In this document: positions 52,046-59,953 of the stretch, one piece after another
Layout of the letters: the number at the start of each line of letters is the position of its first letter
How positions within the stretch are numbered: the first letter of the stretch is position 1
DNA from: Nostoc sp. FACHB-892
GTDB lineage: Bacteria > Cyanobacteriota > Cyanobacteriia > Cyanobacteriales > Nostocaceae
Assembly: GCF_014698795.1 (NCBI RefSeq)
Contig: NZ_JACJTR010000016.1
Coordinates: 1 to 64,000 of the forward strand
DNA: 64,000 nucleotides
Reading direction: 5' to 3'
Notes under the pieces: generated by a model
The model's input: the letters and a program-made list of their open reading frames with translations, nothing else
Database searches by the model: none
What the model was told of the DNA's origin: nothing
Program-made: the position numbers and the translations under genes

Positions 52046-53212
52046 TTACTGCAAAAGCCCAATCATGTGCAAGAAACCGTGACCAGTAATCAGCTCGATG
52101 ATTAAGGCAATGAAGCCCAGCATGGCAATCCGACCATTCCATACTTCAGCACTAGTAGTCAGACCCCATTCCCAACGCTCTTGAGGGTACATTTTCACCC
52201 TTTTTTTCATTTGGGCAGCTTGCGAAAGCTTGAAACTGGGATTTTTCAGCGCATTAATCACTAAGTCTGCAAGTGCATTAATAAATACTGGATGGGTATT
52301 GGGAGCAGGAACACGACGGAAGTTGTGAATTCCTGCTTCTTCTGCTACTTCTCGATACTCAATATCAATTTCTTGCAGGGTCTCGATGTGTTCTGAGACA
52401 AAACTGATTGGCACAACAACCAAATCTTTCACACCTTGTGCGCCTAGTTCTTTGAGGGCATCTTCAGTATAAGGTTGGAGCCATTCTACTGGGCCAACGC
52501 GACTTTGGTAAGCTAAGGTGTGGGCATTGGGACGATTGAGGGTCTGCATAATTAGTGCAGTGCATTCCTCAATTTCTTGCTGGTAAGGGTCGCCAGCCTC
52601 TTCAACGTAGCTTTTAGGGACACCGTGAGCACTGAAGAATATATGAACCTCGTCTGGATTAGGGAACTGCTTAAGTTCTTGGGCTATAAGTTCCGACATT
52701 GCTTGGAGGTAACCTGGTTCTTTGTACCAGGAAGGAATGACGGTATAATCAATGGGTTGAAGCTTTGGGTCTTCTTGCCAAAGTTTATCCAAAAGCCGGA
52801 AGCTAGAACCACTGGTACTGATAGAAAACTGGGGATACAGTGGTAAGATTACCAAGTGTTCTATTTTATCTTGGGTGATCTGTGCGATCGCTTCTTCTGT
52901 ATAGGGATGCCAATAACGCATTCCAACGTAGATATTGGCTTCTTGCCCCAAATAACCCAACTGTTCTTTTAAAGCTTCCCCTTGGGCTTCTGTGATCCGC
53001 CGCAGTGGGGAACCACCACCGATTTGCTTATAATTTTCTTGAGATGTTCTGGTTCGCCGCGAGGCAATAAACCAGGCTAGGGGCTTTTGCAACCAGCGAA
53101 ATGGTAGGCGAATAATTTCCGGATCGGAAAATAGGTTGTACAAGAACGGCCCGACATCCTCTAGCTTATCGGGGCCACCGAGATTGAGTAATAAGACGCC
53201 TACACGACCCAT
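52046..53212 (-). CDS. hemH: Ferrochelatase with C-terminal chlorophyll-binding domain
   Basis: This 388-residue protein inserts Fe2+ into protoporphyrin IX to make haem. The catalytic core covers 1-320: VGVLLLNLGGPDKLEDVGPF at the start, FSAHGVPKSYVEEAGDPYQQ with the key His near 192-211, and VVPISFVSEHIETLQEID near 261-278. Residues 345-388 add a linker and a light-harvesting-like helix, TSAEVWNGRIAMLGFIALII, found in cyanobacterial and plastid type II ferrochelatases. It binds chlorophyll/carotenoid and couples haem supply to photosynthesis. The hli cluster further on shares this motif. Confidence 0.96.
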   Translation of the reverse strand: MGRVGVLLLNLGGPDKLEDVGPFLYNLFSDPEIIRLPFRWLQKPLAWFIASRRTRTSQENYKQIGGGSPLRRITEAQGEALKEQLGYLGQEANIYVGMRYWHPYTEEAIAQITQDKIEHLVILPLYPQFSISTSGSSFRLLDKLWQEDPKLQPIDYTVIPSWYKEPGYLQAMSELIAQELKQFPNPDEVHIFFSAHGVPKSYVEEAGDPYQQEIEECTALIMQTLNRPNAHTLAYQSRVGPVEWLQPYTEDALKELGAQGVKDLVVVPISFVSEHIETLQEIDIEYREVAEEAGIHNFRRVPAPNTHPVFINALADLVINALKNPSFKLSQAAQMKKRVKMYPQERWEWGLTTSAEVWNGRIAMLGFIALIIELITGHGFLHMIGLLQ

Positions 53213-53306
53213 AGCAGTTACTTTCCCCCGATCTTTTCAGGTTTTTTACTAATGTTAACAATATATCTTTATTAAATAATAAAGCTTAATAGCAAGGAAA
53301 TATGCA

Positions 53307-54001
53307 ATGGCAACAATTTTAAGGGATTGGAGTTACCGTTATCAGTGGCTGTATGATGCTATCTCTCGTTTAGCACCCTTAAGTGTAGGTGGTGAAGCCC
53401 GTTTTCGGCGACTTGCTTTGCAAGGCTTAACAATTCACTCAGATACTCAGGTTTTAGATTGATGTTGCGGCAGTGGTCAAACGACGCAATTTTTGGTAAA
53501 GATTTCACAAAATGTAACAGGATTGGATGCCTCACCCAAGTCTTTACAACGGGCGCGGCAAAATTTACCTGAAGCACCTATGTTAAAGCTTTTGCTGAGG
53601 AGATGCTATTTGCAGATAATCTATTTGATGTAGTGCATACCCATGTTGCATTACATCAAATGCAGCCTCAGCAATTGCGAAAAGTTATTAATGAAGTTTA
53701 TTGCGTGTTAAAGCCAAGAGGAGCGTTTAGGCTGGTGGATTTCCACGCTCCTACAAATCAGATATTTTGGACTGGAGTATCAGTATTTTTGTTGTTGTTT
53801 AAAACAGAAACAGCTTGGGAATCACTAAAAACTGATTTAGCTGAGTTATTAACTAAGACTGGCTTTGAAGTGGGTGAGTCAACTTTATATGCAATAGGGT
53901 TTTTCATGAATTGCAATTTATTGATTTTGTTGCCGCTTCATACGCTTTCCGTTTCAATCCCTAATAGGGGTTTTCATGAATTGCAAGTAGCACGATTTTA
54001 A
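53307..54001 (+). pseudogene. SAM-dependent methyltransferase, broken
   Basis: Translation from ATG 53307 gives MATILRDWSYRYQWLYDAIS, then a TGA at 53460-53462. The homology continues immediately with the SAM-binding CCGSGQTTQFLV, so the stop replaces a residue before the motif. A single-base frameshift follows around 53574-53582, after which the frame reads VKAFAEEMLFADNLFDVVHT and ends at 54001. Near the 3' end, between TLYA and LQVARF, about 70 bp are inserted. At least three lesions mean it is inactive. It would have been a small UbiE-like methyltransferase. Confidence 0.83.
53891..53987 (+). repeat. CRISPR-repeat-like pair inserted in the methyltransferase pseudogene
   Basis: A ~25-bp sequence (AATAGGGTTTTTCATGAATT, then GCAA) at 53893-53916 recurs with one change at 53963-53986, a 70-bp period. 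The second copy extends upstream as GTTTCAATCCCTAATAGGGG, giving a 36-37-bp unit that resembles the Nostoc CRISPR repeat type starting GTTTCAATCCCT. The first copy lacks that half. The interval between units is 34 bp. I call it CRISPR-like only; there are no further repeats and no cas genes. Confidence 0.5.
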
Positions 54002-54180
54002 AAGTCTGGGCACTCAGCACTGCTTTTGCCTGACAATAGCCACAGACCAAGAACGCTTCGACACCAAACAAAGCTAATATTACGGTAAACTAATTCATAA
54101 ATTGTAATATTTGTTGTCATACTTCTTACTGTACTGATAACCAACAATAAAGTTTTCGCCAATTCCCAATTCAAGGTAGG

Positions 54181-55014
54181 ATGATGAAAGAGATAACACG
54201 CCGCAAATTTATCGCAACTGCCACCTTGGCAACGGGTTTTGCCCTGGCAGTGCAACCCATTTCGGCTCAAGTCGTCAGCACTGAGGCTAAGGGTTTAATA
54301 GCTGGTGCAGTGAAAATTCCTGTCAAAGATGGCGAAATTCTTGCCTACAGAGCAGTACCTGCAAATGGTGAAAATTTCCCAATTGTTCTAGTACTCCAGG
54401 AAATATTTGGTGTACATGAGCATATTCAGGATGTCACTCGTCGCTTTGCTCAATTGGGATACTTGGCGATCGCACCTGAATTATTTATCCGTCAAGGCGA
54501 TGTCACTAAGTTAAGCAGTATAGACGAAATTCGCCCAATTGTTGCCAAAGTACCAGATGCCCAAGTGTTATCCGATCTTGATGCGACGGTAAACTGGGCA
54601 GTGAAATCAGCTAAGGGTAATGCTGATAAATTGGCTGTTACAGGCTTTTGCTGGGGCGGTCGCATTACCTGGTTATACGCGGCGCACAATCCCAAGGTGA
54701 AGGCTGGTGTGGCTTGGTACGGGCGACTCGTAGGTGATGCTACCGAGCTTCAGCCCCAATATCCTGTTGATATTGCATCAAAACTGACAGTCCCCGTTCT
54801 CGGACTCTATGGTGGGAAGGATACAGGTATTCCCCTTGATACAGTAGAGCAGATGCGCGATCGCTTGAAGTCCAGTAGCAGCAAATCTGAAATTATTGTC
54901 TATCCCGACGCACCACACGCTTTTTTTGCCGATTATCGCCCCTCCTACCGCGAGGAAGAAGCAAAGGACGGTTGGAAACGTCTTTTGGCATGGTTTAAGC
55001 AGTATGGCGTGTAA
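54181..55014 (+). CDS. Dienelactone hydrolase family protein, exported
   Basis: This 277-residue alpha/beta hydrolase has a twin-arginine-like signal (TRRKFIATATLATGFALAVQ), so it should be exported folded by Tat. The active-site nucleophile is Cys in GFCWGG near 157-162, as in dienelactone hydrolase. The Asp is in GLYGGKDTGIP near 204-214 and the His in PDAPHAFF near 239-246. The substrate is unknown; many such proteins are not true dienelactone hydrolases. Start ATG 54181, or 54184. Confidence 0.9.
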   Translation: MMKEITRRKFIATATLATGFALAVQPISAQVVSTEAKGLIAGAVKIPVKDGEILAYRAVPANGENFPIVLVLQEIFGVHEHIQDVTRRFAQLGYLAIAPELFIRQGDVTKLSSIDEIRPIVAKVPDAQVLSDLDATVNWAVKSAKGNADKLAVTGFCWGGRITWLYAAHNPKVKAGVAWYGRLVGDATELQPQYPVDIASKLTVPVLGLYGGKDTGIPLDTVEQMRDRLKSSSSKSEIIVYPDAPHAFFADYRPSYREEEAKDGWKRLLAWFKQYGV

Positions 55015-55165
55015 AAAAGAGGAAAAGGGGCAGGGGGCGGGGAGCAGGGGGGGAATCCCCATACATGAATGTAGTTGCTCTCTAACTCTTGTGGCAGGCT
55101 AATTTCAGTATCTTTCTCCCTGCCCCCTTCCCCCTGCTCCCCTGCCTCTTTGGTAAGTCTGCAAA

Positions 55166-55195
55166 ACAAAAAAAGCCTCCCATATCAGGAGGCTT
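55166..55195 (-). terminator. Rho-independent terminator of the 1042-residue protein gene
   Basis: Read on the minus strand, AAGCCTCC pairs with GGAGGCTT (55173-55180 with 55188-55195) around a 7-base loop, followed by a run of seven Ts. It lies 30 bases after the stop. Confidence 0.85.
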
Positions 55196-55225
55196 AAAAG
55201 TTAGCGGAGAAAATTTATCAATCTA

Positions 55226-58200
55226 CTACTGTGTAGCTACAGCGATCACTCCTCCTAATGCAGAGAAAATCGCAGAGACGGTTGCTGTGGCAAACAGCCA
55301 CCAAGATGCTGAAGCTGCGGCTTTGCGGGTTTCTTCTGCTTGACGCTGTGCTTGATGCTTCACTTCTTCGAGACGGCGTTGCGCTTCATGCTGTATGCGT
55401 TCTGCACGTTGCAATACTGTGTTGCGGGCCCGTTCAATTTGGTCGATGACCCGGTTGGCATCTTCCTCAGAGATGTCCTCACGAGAACTCATAATTGCTA
55501 CTAGGGTATCACGGTCAAAAGAAGATAGGCGATCGCGCAGGGCATCAAACCCAGCTTGGGGATCGTCAAAAAATGTGCGGACATCGCGCTTGATACTATC
55601 ATAGTTAAGTTCCGGGCGATCCAAGGAGTTGAGATAGTTACGAATTCGGGCAAAAACCCCGTCAATCGCATCTTGAATGCCTCGTTGGATGTTCCGCACT
55701 TGTTCTACAAATTGATCCCTTACGGACACAATGCTATCGGCAATCCGCGCCGCTTCTTCATCGGACATATCTTCCCGAATTTTCAGCAAGGCGATGATGG
55801 TAGAACGATCAAAATGGGAAAGGCGATCGCTAAAAGTTTCTACCCCAACTCGCGGATCGTGTAACAGTAGTTGCAAGTCGCGTTTAATACCTTCTGGATT
55901 AAGTTCTTCCTTGCCAGTTTGACGCAAATACTCTTCCAAATAAGTTTTGAATGTTTGCGCTCTTTGCTGTGTGCGGGTAGCTAAACGACGAGGCGCACGC
56001 ACAAAGTTGCGAATCGAACTTTGCGTGGAATCAATGATTTGATTGATTTGTTCTTCATTCAAGTCTTGACGTTGACTTACCAACTTCACCAGCGTATCCC
56101 GGTCGATCTGGGATAATCGGCGGCGCAGTGCTACGGCTCCCTCTTTGGGATTTTCAAACAATCGGGTCAAATCCCGTTGAATACCTTCTGGGTTCAATTC
56201 TTGTTTACCAGTATTCCGCAGATAATCTGCGATCGTGGTGGTAACAGAGTCGTATTGCTCTTTGGCTTTATCCGCTACAGCTTGGGGTGTGTGGCGAATA
56301 CTATGCCACGACTCCTCAGCAGAATTGATGATTTGATTAACTTGATCTTCACTCAAATCTTGCCGTTGACCCAACAATTGCACCAAGGTATCGCGGTCAA
56401 AGCGAGACAACCTCGCCCGAATTGAGCTAATTCCAGCTTGGGGATCTTCCAGTAACCTTTTAAACTCTGCGCGGATAGCATCAGGATTAAGTTCTTCTTT
56501 TCCTGTATTACGCAGATATGATTCTACATTCAGCCACAAGGTTTCTGCTTGATATTGTGCCTGTTCTGCTAGTCCTTTAGATTCTACCAAGACGCGATCG
56601 CGTTGTTTTTCCAACTCGTCCAGAATGCTGTCTACTTCATATAGTTGAACATCATTCCGTTCCAGTAATATCGCCCGAATTTCCTGACGATCAAGGTGCG
56701 CTAGTCGCAATGTCAGAGTTTCATAATCTGCATCTGGATCTTGCAACAGTGGTTTAAAATTCTGCTCAATGCCAACGGGTGTCAAATCTGCTTTTGGGGT
56801 AACCAGCAGATAACTTTCCACTGCACGTTGCAAGTCTTGTACTATTTCTCTTTCTTCGATACCTCTAACTGTCACTATCACATCTTGGCGGACAGCTTCT
56901 AACTGATCTGCGATACGCTGAATTTGGGCTTGGGTAAGCAGTCCGCGTTGTTGCAGAATATTAGCGAAATCGTTGCGGGATAAACTTTCTAGTTCCCTGC
57001 GGACTATTCCAGGGTCAGCTGCTGGGTCGTAGATAACATCACGAAATTCCTGGGCGATTCTTTCCTGGCTTAGTTGCCAAGCATAAGTGTTGTGCAGGTA
57101 GTTTTCGACATCAGCCCGAATTGGACTATAGGGTTGTGATGGTGTTGGCAGACCTAGCTTATCTGCTTGTTGGGTGACTTTATCTTTGGCGGTGGTGAGA
57201 CTACGCAAGATTTTTTCCACATCCAAATCAGGCAAATCTGCCCGTCCCAACACAGTGGCGGTTAAGGCGGATAGTGCTTGCTGGATTGTACTTTGCATTG
57301 GGCCAACGCCTGCTTTTTGGTTTTGGTCAGCTTCTTTGGAACCGCCCTGTTCTGCTAATAACCGATCCAGTTTGGCGTTGAGTTCATCTGTTTTGTTTTG
57401 TCCTGCTGGAAGTGACTTCAGATAATCCATCAACTCACCTAGGCGGTCTTGGGTGGGTGATTGCTGGCTCACTACCTGTTGCCACACTTTATACAAGGTA
57501 TCAGCAATGCGGCTAACGTCTTTTTTGGAAAGGTCGGTGCGGCTGCTAACTAACTCGATAAACTTTTGGCGGTCGATGTTGCGAATATCTGGAGTCCCTG
57601 CGATCGCTTTTAATTGCGGATCGTTGAGTAGATTTTCAAAGTCACTCCGAATCTTTGACAAATCTAGCTCTGGAGGACGTAACCTATCTAAGTAATCTTC
57701 TATATTCTCACGGATACTTCCAGGGTCAATGGCGCTTCCTAGTTCTCGACGGACGGCGGCGGCGGCGGCTTCAGCTGTTGCTACAACTTGGTTATTGACA
57801 GCTTTTGCGCCCAGTGCGGCGGTGGCTGTCCCCATAATCGCCTGAAAACCTGAAGTTGCCGTATTGACGACTGAACCAATTAAGGAACCTACGGTGGTGG
57901 AACTTACCCAGACGAGGAGCAAAAAGTAAGCGCCCCAAATCACCAAACCGAGAATCGCCCCCAATGCTGGGTCTAAGATTACAAGGCTCAATTTAACCGC
58001 AAGAAAAGAAGCAATTAATAAGGCGATCGTCACAGTGACTAATGTCCAAATCCCCACTGCGGTGCCAATTTTGCGAATGTTACCGCCCAAACTTCCGGCT
58101 TCCCCAGTGTTATCTGAATCCGAGTCAGATGAGTGCCCCAGATAGGAAATACCGGCTGCAAGGGAGAGATTAGTTAAAACTAATTGGAAAGCAAAGGCTA

Positions 58201-58354
58201 AAATCACGCCGGAGATTAAAGCCACAAAAAAGCGCGGCCCGGAAGTGAGAACCGATGCCTGTGATGGTGTGACGTTTGGGGGATCTACTAGAACCTGTGC
58301 CACCCACAATAGTGGTTTGTAGAGTCCCAGCATGATTTCCGTACTTTGGAACAT
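55226..58354 (-). CDS. Membrane-anchored protein with a ~98-residue repeat
   Basis: I do not recognise a named function for this 1042-residue protein. About three hydrophobic helices lie in residues 40-155 and one at the C-terminus (WWLFATATVSAIFSALGGVI). Between them, the motif FDRDTLVxLLxxRxDLSEE recurs at about residues 257, 456, 554, 651, 749, 843 and 941, a period of 95-99, with one degenerate unit probably between the first two. Each unit also has YLRNTGKEELNPxxIxxxFK and RLLEDPQAG. It is probably a two-ended membrane anchor holding a long charged helical array. A terminator follows. Homologues of this type have been called MFS transporters, which the architecture does not support. Confidence 0.85.
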   Translation of the reverse strand: MFQSTEIMLGLYKPLLWVAQVLVDPPNVTPSQASVLTSGPRFFVALISGVILAFAFQLVLTNLSLAAGISYLGHSSDSDSDNTGEAGSLGGNIRKIGTAVGIWTLVTVTIALLIASFLAVKLSLVILDPALGAILGLVIWGAYFLLLVWVSSTTVGSLIGSVVNTATSGFQAIMGTATAALGAKAVNNQVVATAEAAAAAVRRELGSAIDPGSIRENIEDYLDRLRPPELDLSKIRSDFENLLNDPQLKAIAGTPDIRNIDRQKFIELVSSRTDLSKKDVSRIADTLYKVWQQVVSQQSPTQDRLGELMDYLKSLPAGQNKTDELNAKLDRLLAEQGGSKEADQNQKAGVGPMQSTIQQALSALTATVLGRADLPDLDVEKILRSLTTAKDKVTQQADKLGLPTPSQPYSPIRADVENYLHNTYAWQLSQERIAQEFRDVIYDPAADPGIVRRELESLSRNDFANILQQRGLLTQAQIQRIADQLEAVRQDVIVTVRGIEEREIVQDLQRAVESYLLVTPKADLTPVGIEQNFKPLLQDPDADYETLTLRLAHLDRQEIRAILLERNDVQLYEVDSILDELEKQRDRVLVESKGLAEQAQYQAETLWLNVESYLRNTGKEELNPDAIRAEFKRLLEDPQAGISSIRARLSRFDRDTLVQLLGQRQDLSEDQVNQIINSAEESWHSIRHTPQAVADKAKEQYDSVTTTIADYLRNTGKQELNPEGIQRDLTRLFENPKEGAVALRRRLSQIDRDTLVKLVSQRQDLNEEQINQIIDSTQSSIRNFVRAPRRLATRTQQRAQTFKTYLEEYLRQTGKEELNPEGIKRDLQLLLHDPRVGVETFSDRLSHFDRSTIIALLKIREDMSDEEAARIADSIVSVRDQFVEQVRNIQRGIQDAIDGVFARIRNYLNSLDRPELNYDSIKRDVRTFFDDPQAGFDALRDRLSSFDRDTLVAIMSSREDISEEDANRVIDQIERARNTVLQRAERIQHEAQRRLEEVKHQAQRQAEETRKAAASASWWLFATATVSAIFSALGGVIAVATQ

Positions 58355-58847
58355 TGTATTTCCTTCTTCTAAGGTTTAAATTTGGGGAATTAAGATTTTC
58401 TTGAGAAGCAACTCTTAGTATTTATGTATGTTTGTACCTATGGCAATACCTAACTCATTAGCTCAGAATCCTGGAATTTGGCTATTTAAAGCATCTCTCT
58501 AAAGATTGAAAAGTGTATCCAGCGAAAGATATAACTTTTATTATCCCTCGGTGGGAATTTTAATCAAATTACCACCTGCTCTTAATTATGTATAGCTAAT
58601 TTTTACTTTTTAATTGCTTATTTGTAGCGATTGATTCTGTTTGAGTTATAGTTTTTTGGAAGTTATTTACATTTATTTACATATTTGTTTTTAGTCACCC
58701 TCTCAAGGTGGATTTGTCTAAAAAAATACGTTTCTGATAATCGTCCAGAAGAAGTGCCTGTGGTTTGTACCCATAGGCATAAATATGTCTAGTGATAAAC
58801 AGCTACATTAAAGTTAACAAATCAAACGAAACGTTGAGGACGAAAAA
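58355..58847. other. Regulatory region upstream of the hli cluster
   Basis: It contains the HLR1-type site at 58666-58683 and a 9-bp inverted pair with one mismatch (TGCCTGTGG / CCATAGGCA, 58755-58763 with 58771-58779). A Shine-Dalgarno (GAGGA at 58835-58839) precedes the decayed hli copy. Otherwise it is A/T-rich with no gene. Confidence 0.55.
58666..58683 (+). promoter_or_regulatory. HLR1-type high-light response motif
   Basis: TTTACATTTATTTACATA matches the published HLR1 consensus, a direct repeat (G/T)TTACA(A/T)(A/T)NN(G/T)TTACA(A/T)(A/T), at every defined position. HLR1 is the binding site of the response regulator RpaB. It lies about 165 bases upstream of the first (decayed) hli copy. 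Confidence 0.65.
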
Positions 58848-59049
58848 ATGGCAACTCTTTCTTCTATATATTTGCCACAATTTCCAACAGAATGAATCGC
58901 AAAGATAGCAATGAATTCTATTTGGCTAAACTCCTCAAACCAAAATTTGGAACGTTCGTTTTGCAATTATTGGCTTCTTGCCTATTTACCTTTGGGATGT
59001 AGCCGATTATAGCCTTCTGAGTGACGTTTTACGCATAGTTGGCTACTAG
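58848..59049 (+). pseudogene. Decayed hli gene copy
   Basis: This 202-bp sequence aligns with the three intact 213-bp hli genes. It starts ATGGCAACT and ends GCATAGTTGGCTACTAG like its neighbour, but has deletions and substitutions. Translation from the ATG hits a TGA at codon 16. The first two thirds are rearranged by frameshifts, while the 3' third keeps recognisable DNA (TTGGCTTCTTGCCTATTTAC). It is the oldest copy of a tandem array. Confidence 0.85.
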
Positions 59050-59092
59050 AACATTAAACACTTGAAAAATTACTAGATATCGGAGAAAAAAA

Positions 59093-59305
59093 ATGGCAAC
59101 TCAAGAGACTCGTCCTTCTACTGATTTACCACCTGTTGCAGCAGAATACAACGGTCGCGATCGCAATGAATTTCTGTTTGGCTGGACACCTCAAGCCGAA
59201 CTTTGGAACGGTCGCTTTGCAGCAATTGGCTTTCTAGCCTATTTATTGTGGGATTTGGCCGGCTATAGCGTTGTTCGTGACGTTCTACGCATAGTTGGCT
59301 ACTAG
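59093..59305 (+). CDS. hli: High light-inducible protein (Hlip), copy 1
   Basis: This 70-residue single-helix protein has a soluble N-terminus (ATQETRPSTDLPPVAAEYNG) and the light-harvesting motif PQAELWNGRFAAIGFLAYLL with Glu and Asn-Gly-Arg chlorophyll ligands. It ends DVLRIVGY. Hlips bind chlorophyll and carotenoid as dimers and quench energy during high light or photosystem II repair. CGGAG lies 9 bases before ATG. It is the first intact copy of a tandem array and shares the HLR1 site upstream. Confidence 0.93.
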   Translation: MATQETRPSTDLPPVAAEYNGRDRNEFLFGWTPQAELWNGRFAAIGFLAYLLWDLAGYSVVRDVLRIVGY

Positions 59306-59358
59306 AACATTAAACACTTATAAACACTTGAAAAATCACTAAATATTGGAGAAAAAAA

Positions 59359-59571
59359 ATGGCAACTCAAGAAACTCGTCCTTCTACAGATTTACCACCT
59401 GTTGCAGCAGAATACAACGGCGTAGATCGCAACGCATTTCTGTTTGGCTGGACACCTCAAGCCGAACTTTGGAACGGTCGCTTGGCAGCAATTGGTTTTC
59501 TAGCCTATTTGCTTTGGGATTTAGCTGGCTATAGCGTTGTTCGGGACGTTTTGCACTTAGTTGGCTACTAG
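59359..59571 (+). CDS. hli: High light-inducible protein (Hlip), copy 2
   Basis: These 70 residues differ from copy 1 at a few positions (NGVDRNAF for NGRDRNEF, GRLAAIG for GRFAAIG, HLVGY for RIVGY). The spacer before it (53 bases) repeats TAAACACTTATAAACACTT, and GGAG precedes ATG by 8 bases. The copies are close enough in DNA to have arisen by recent duplication. The array may be one transcript. Confidence 0.93.
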   Translation: MATQETRPSTDLPPVAAEYNGVDRNAFLFGWTPQAELWNGRLAAIGFLAYLLWDLAGYSVVRDVLHLVGY

Positions 59572-59614
59572 AGCATTAAACACCTGAAAAATTACTAGAT
59601 ATTGGAGAAAAAAA

Positions 59615-59827
59615 ATGGCAACTCAAGGAACTCGTCCTTCTACAGATTTACCACCTGTTGCAGCAGAATACAACGGCGTAGATCGCAATGCATTTCTGTT
59701 TGGCTGGACACCTCAAGCCGAACTTTGGAACGGTCGCTTGGCAGCAATTGGTTTTCTAGCCTATTTGCTTTGGGATTTAGCAGGTTATAGCGTCTTAAGG
59801 GACGTGCTACACCTAATTAGTTATTAG
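59615..59827 (+). CDS. hli: High light-inducible protein (Hlip), copy 3
   Basis: This 70-residue protein is nearly identical to copy 2 except Gly for Glu near the start (ATQGTRPST) and the end (SVLRDVLHLISY). The chlorophyll-binding motif is unchanged (PQAELWNGRLAAIGFLAY). GGAG precedes ATG as in the other copies. It is followed by a hairpin at 59882 that may end the cluster transcript. Confidence 0.93.
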   Translation: MATQGTRPSTDLPPVAAEYNGVDRNAFLFGWTPQAELWNGRLAAIGFLAYLLWDLAGYSVLRDVLHLISY

Positions 59828-59881
59828 CAATAGCTCAGGATTGATAAGTGTCTGAGTATAAATAAAGATAGTACTCAGTAA

Positions 59882-59905
59882 CCCGGCTTCTTACCAAAAG
59901 TCGGG
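59882..59905 (+). terminator. Hairpin after the hli cluster
   Basis: CCCGGCTT pairs with AAGTCGGG through one G-T wobble, with an 8-base loop. The T-run after it is weak (ATTTATCT). It is the likely transcript end for the hli genes. Confidence 0.6.
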
Positions 59906-59953
59906 ATTTATCTCCTGAGCATTTTACATTTAATTAGGTTCACCCTTGCCTAT

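Noticed and set aside
53359..53577. Minus frame opposite the broken methyltransferase
   Set aside because: Shadow frame; the plus strand carries clear methyltransferase motifs despite lesions.
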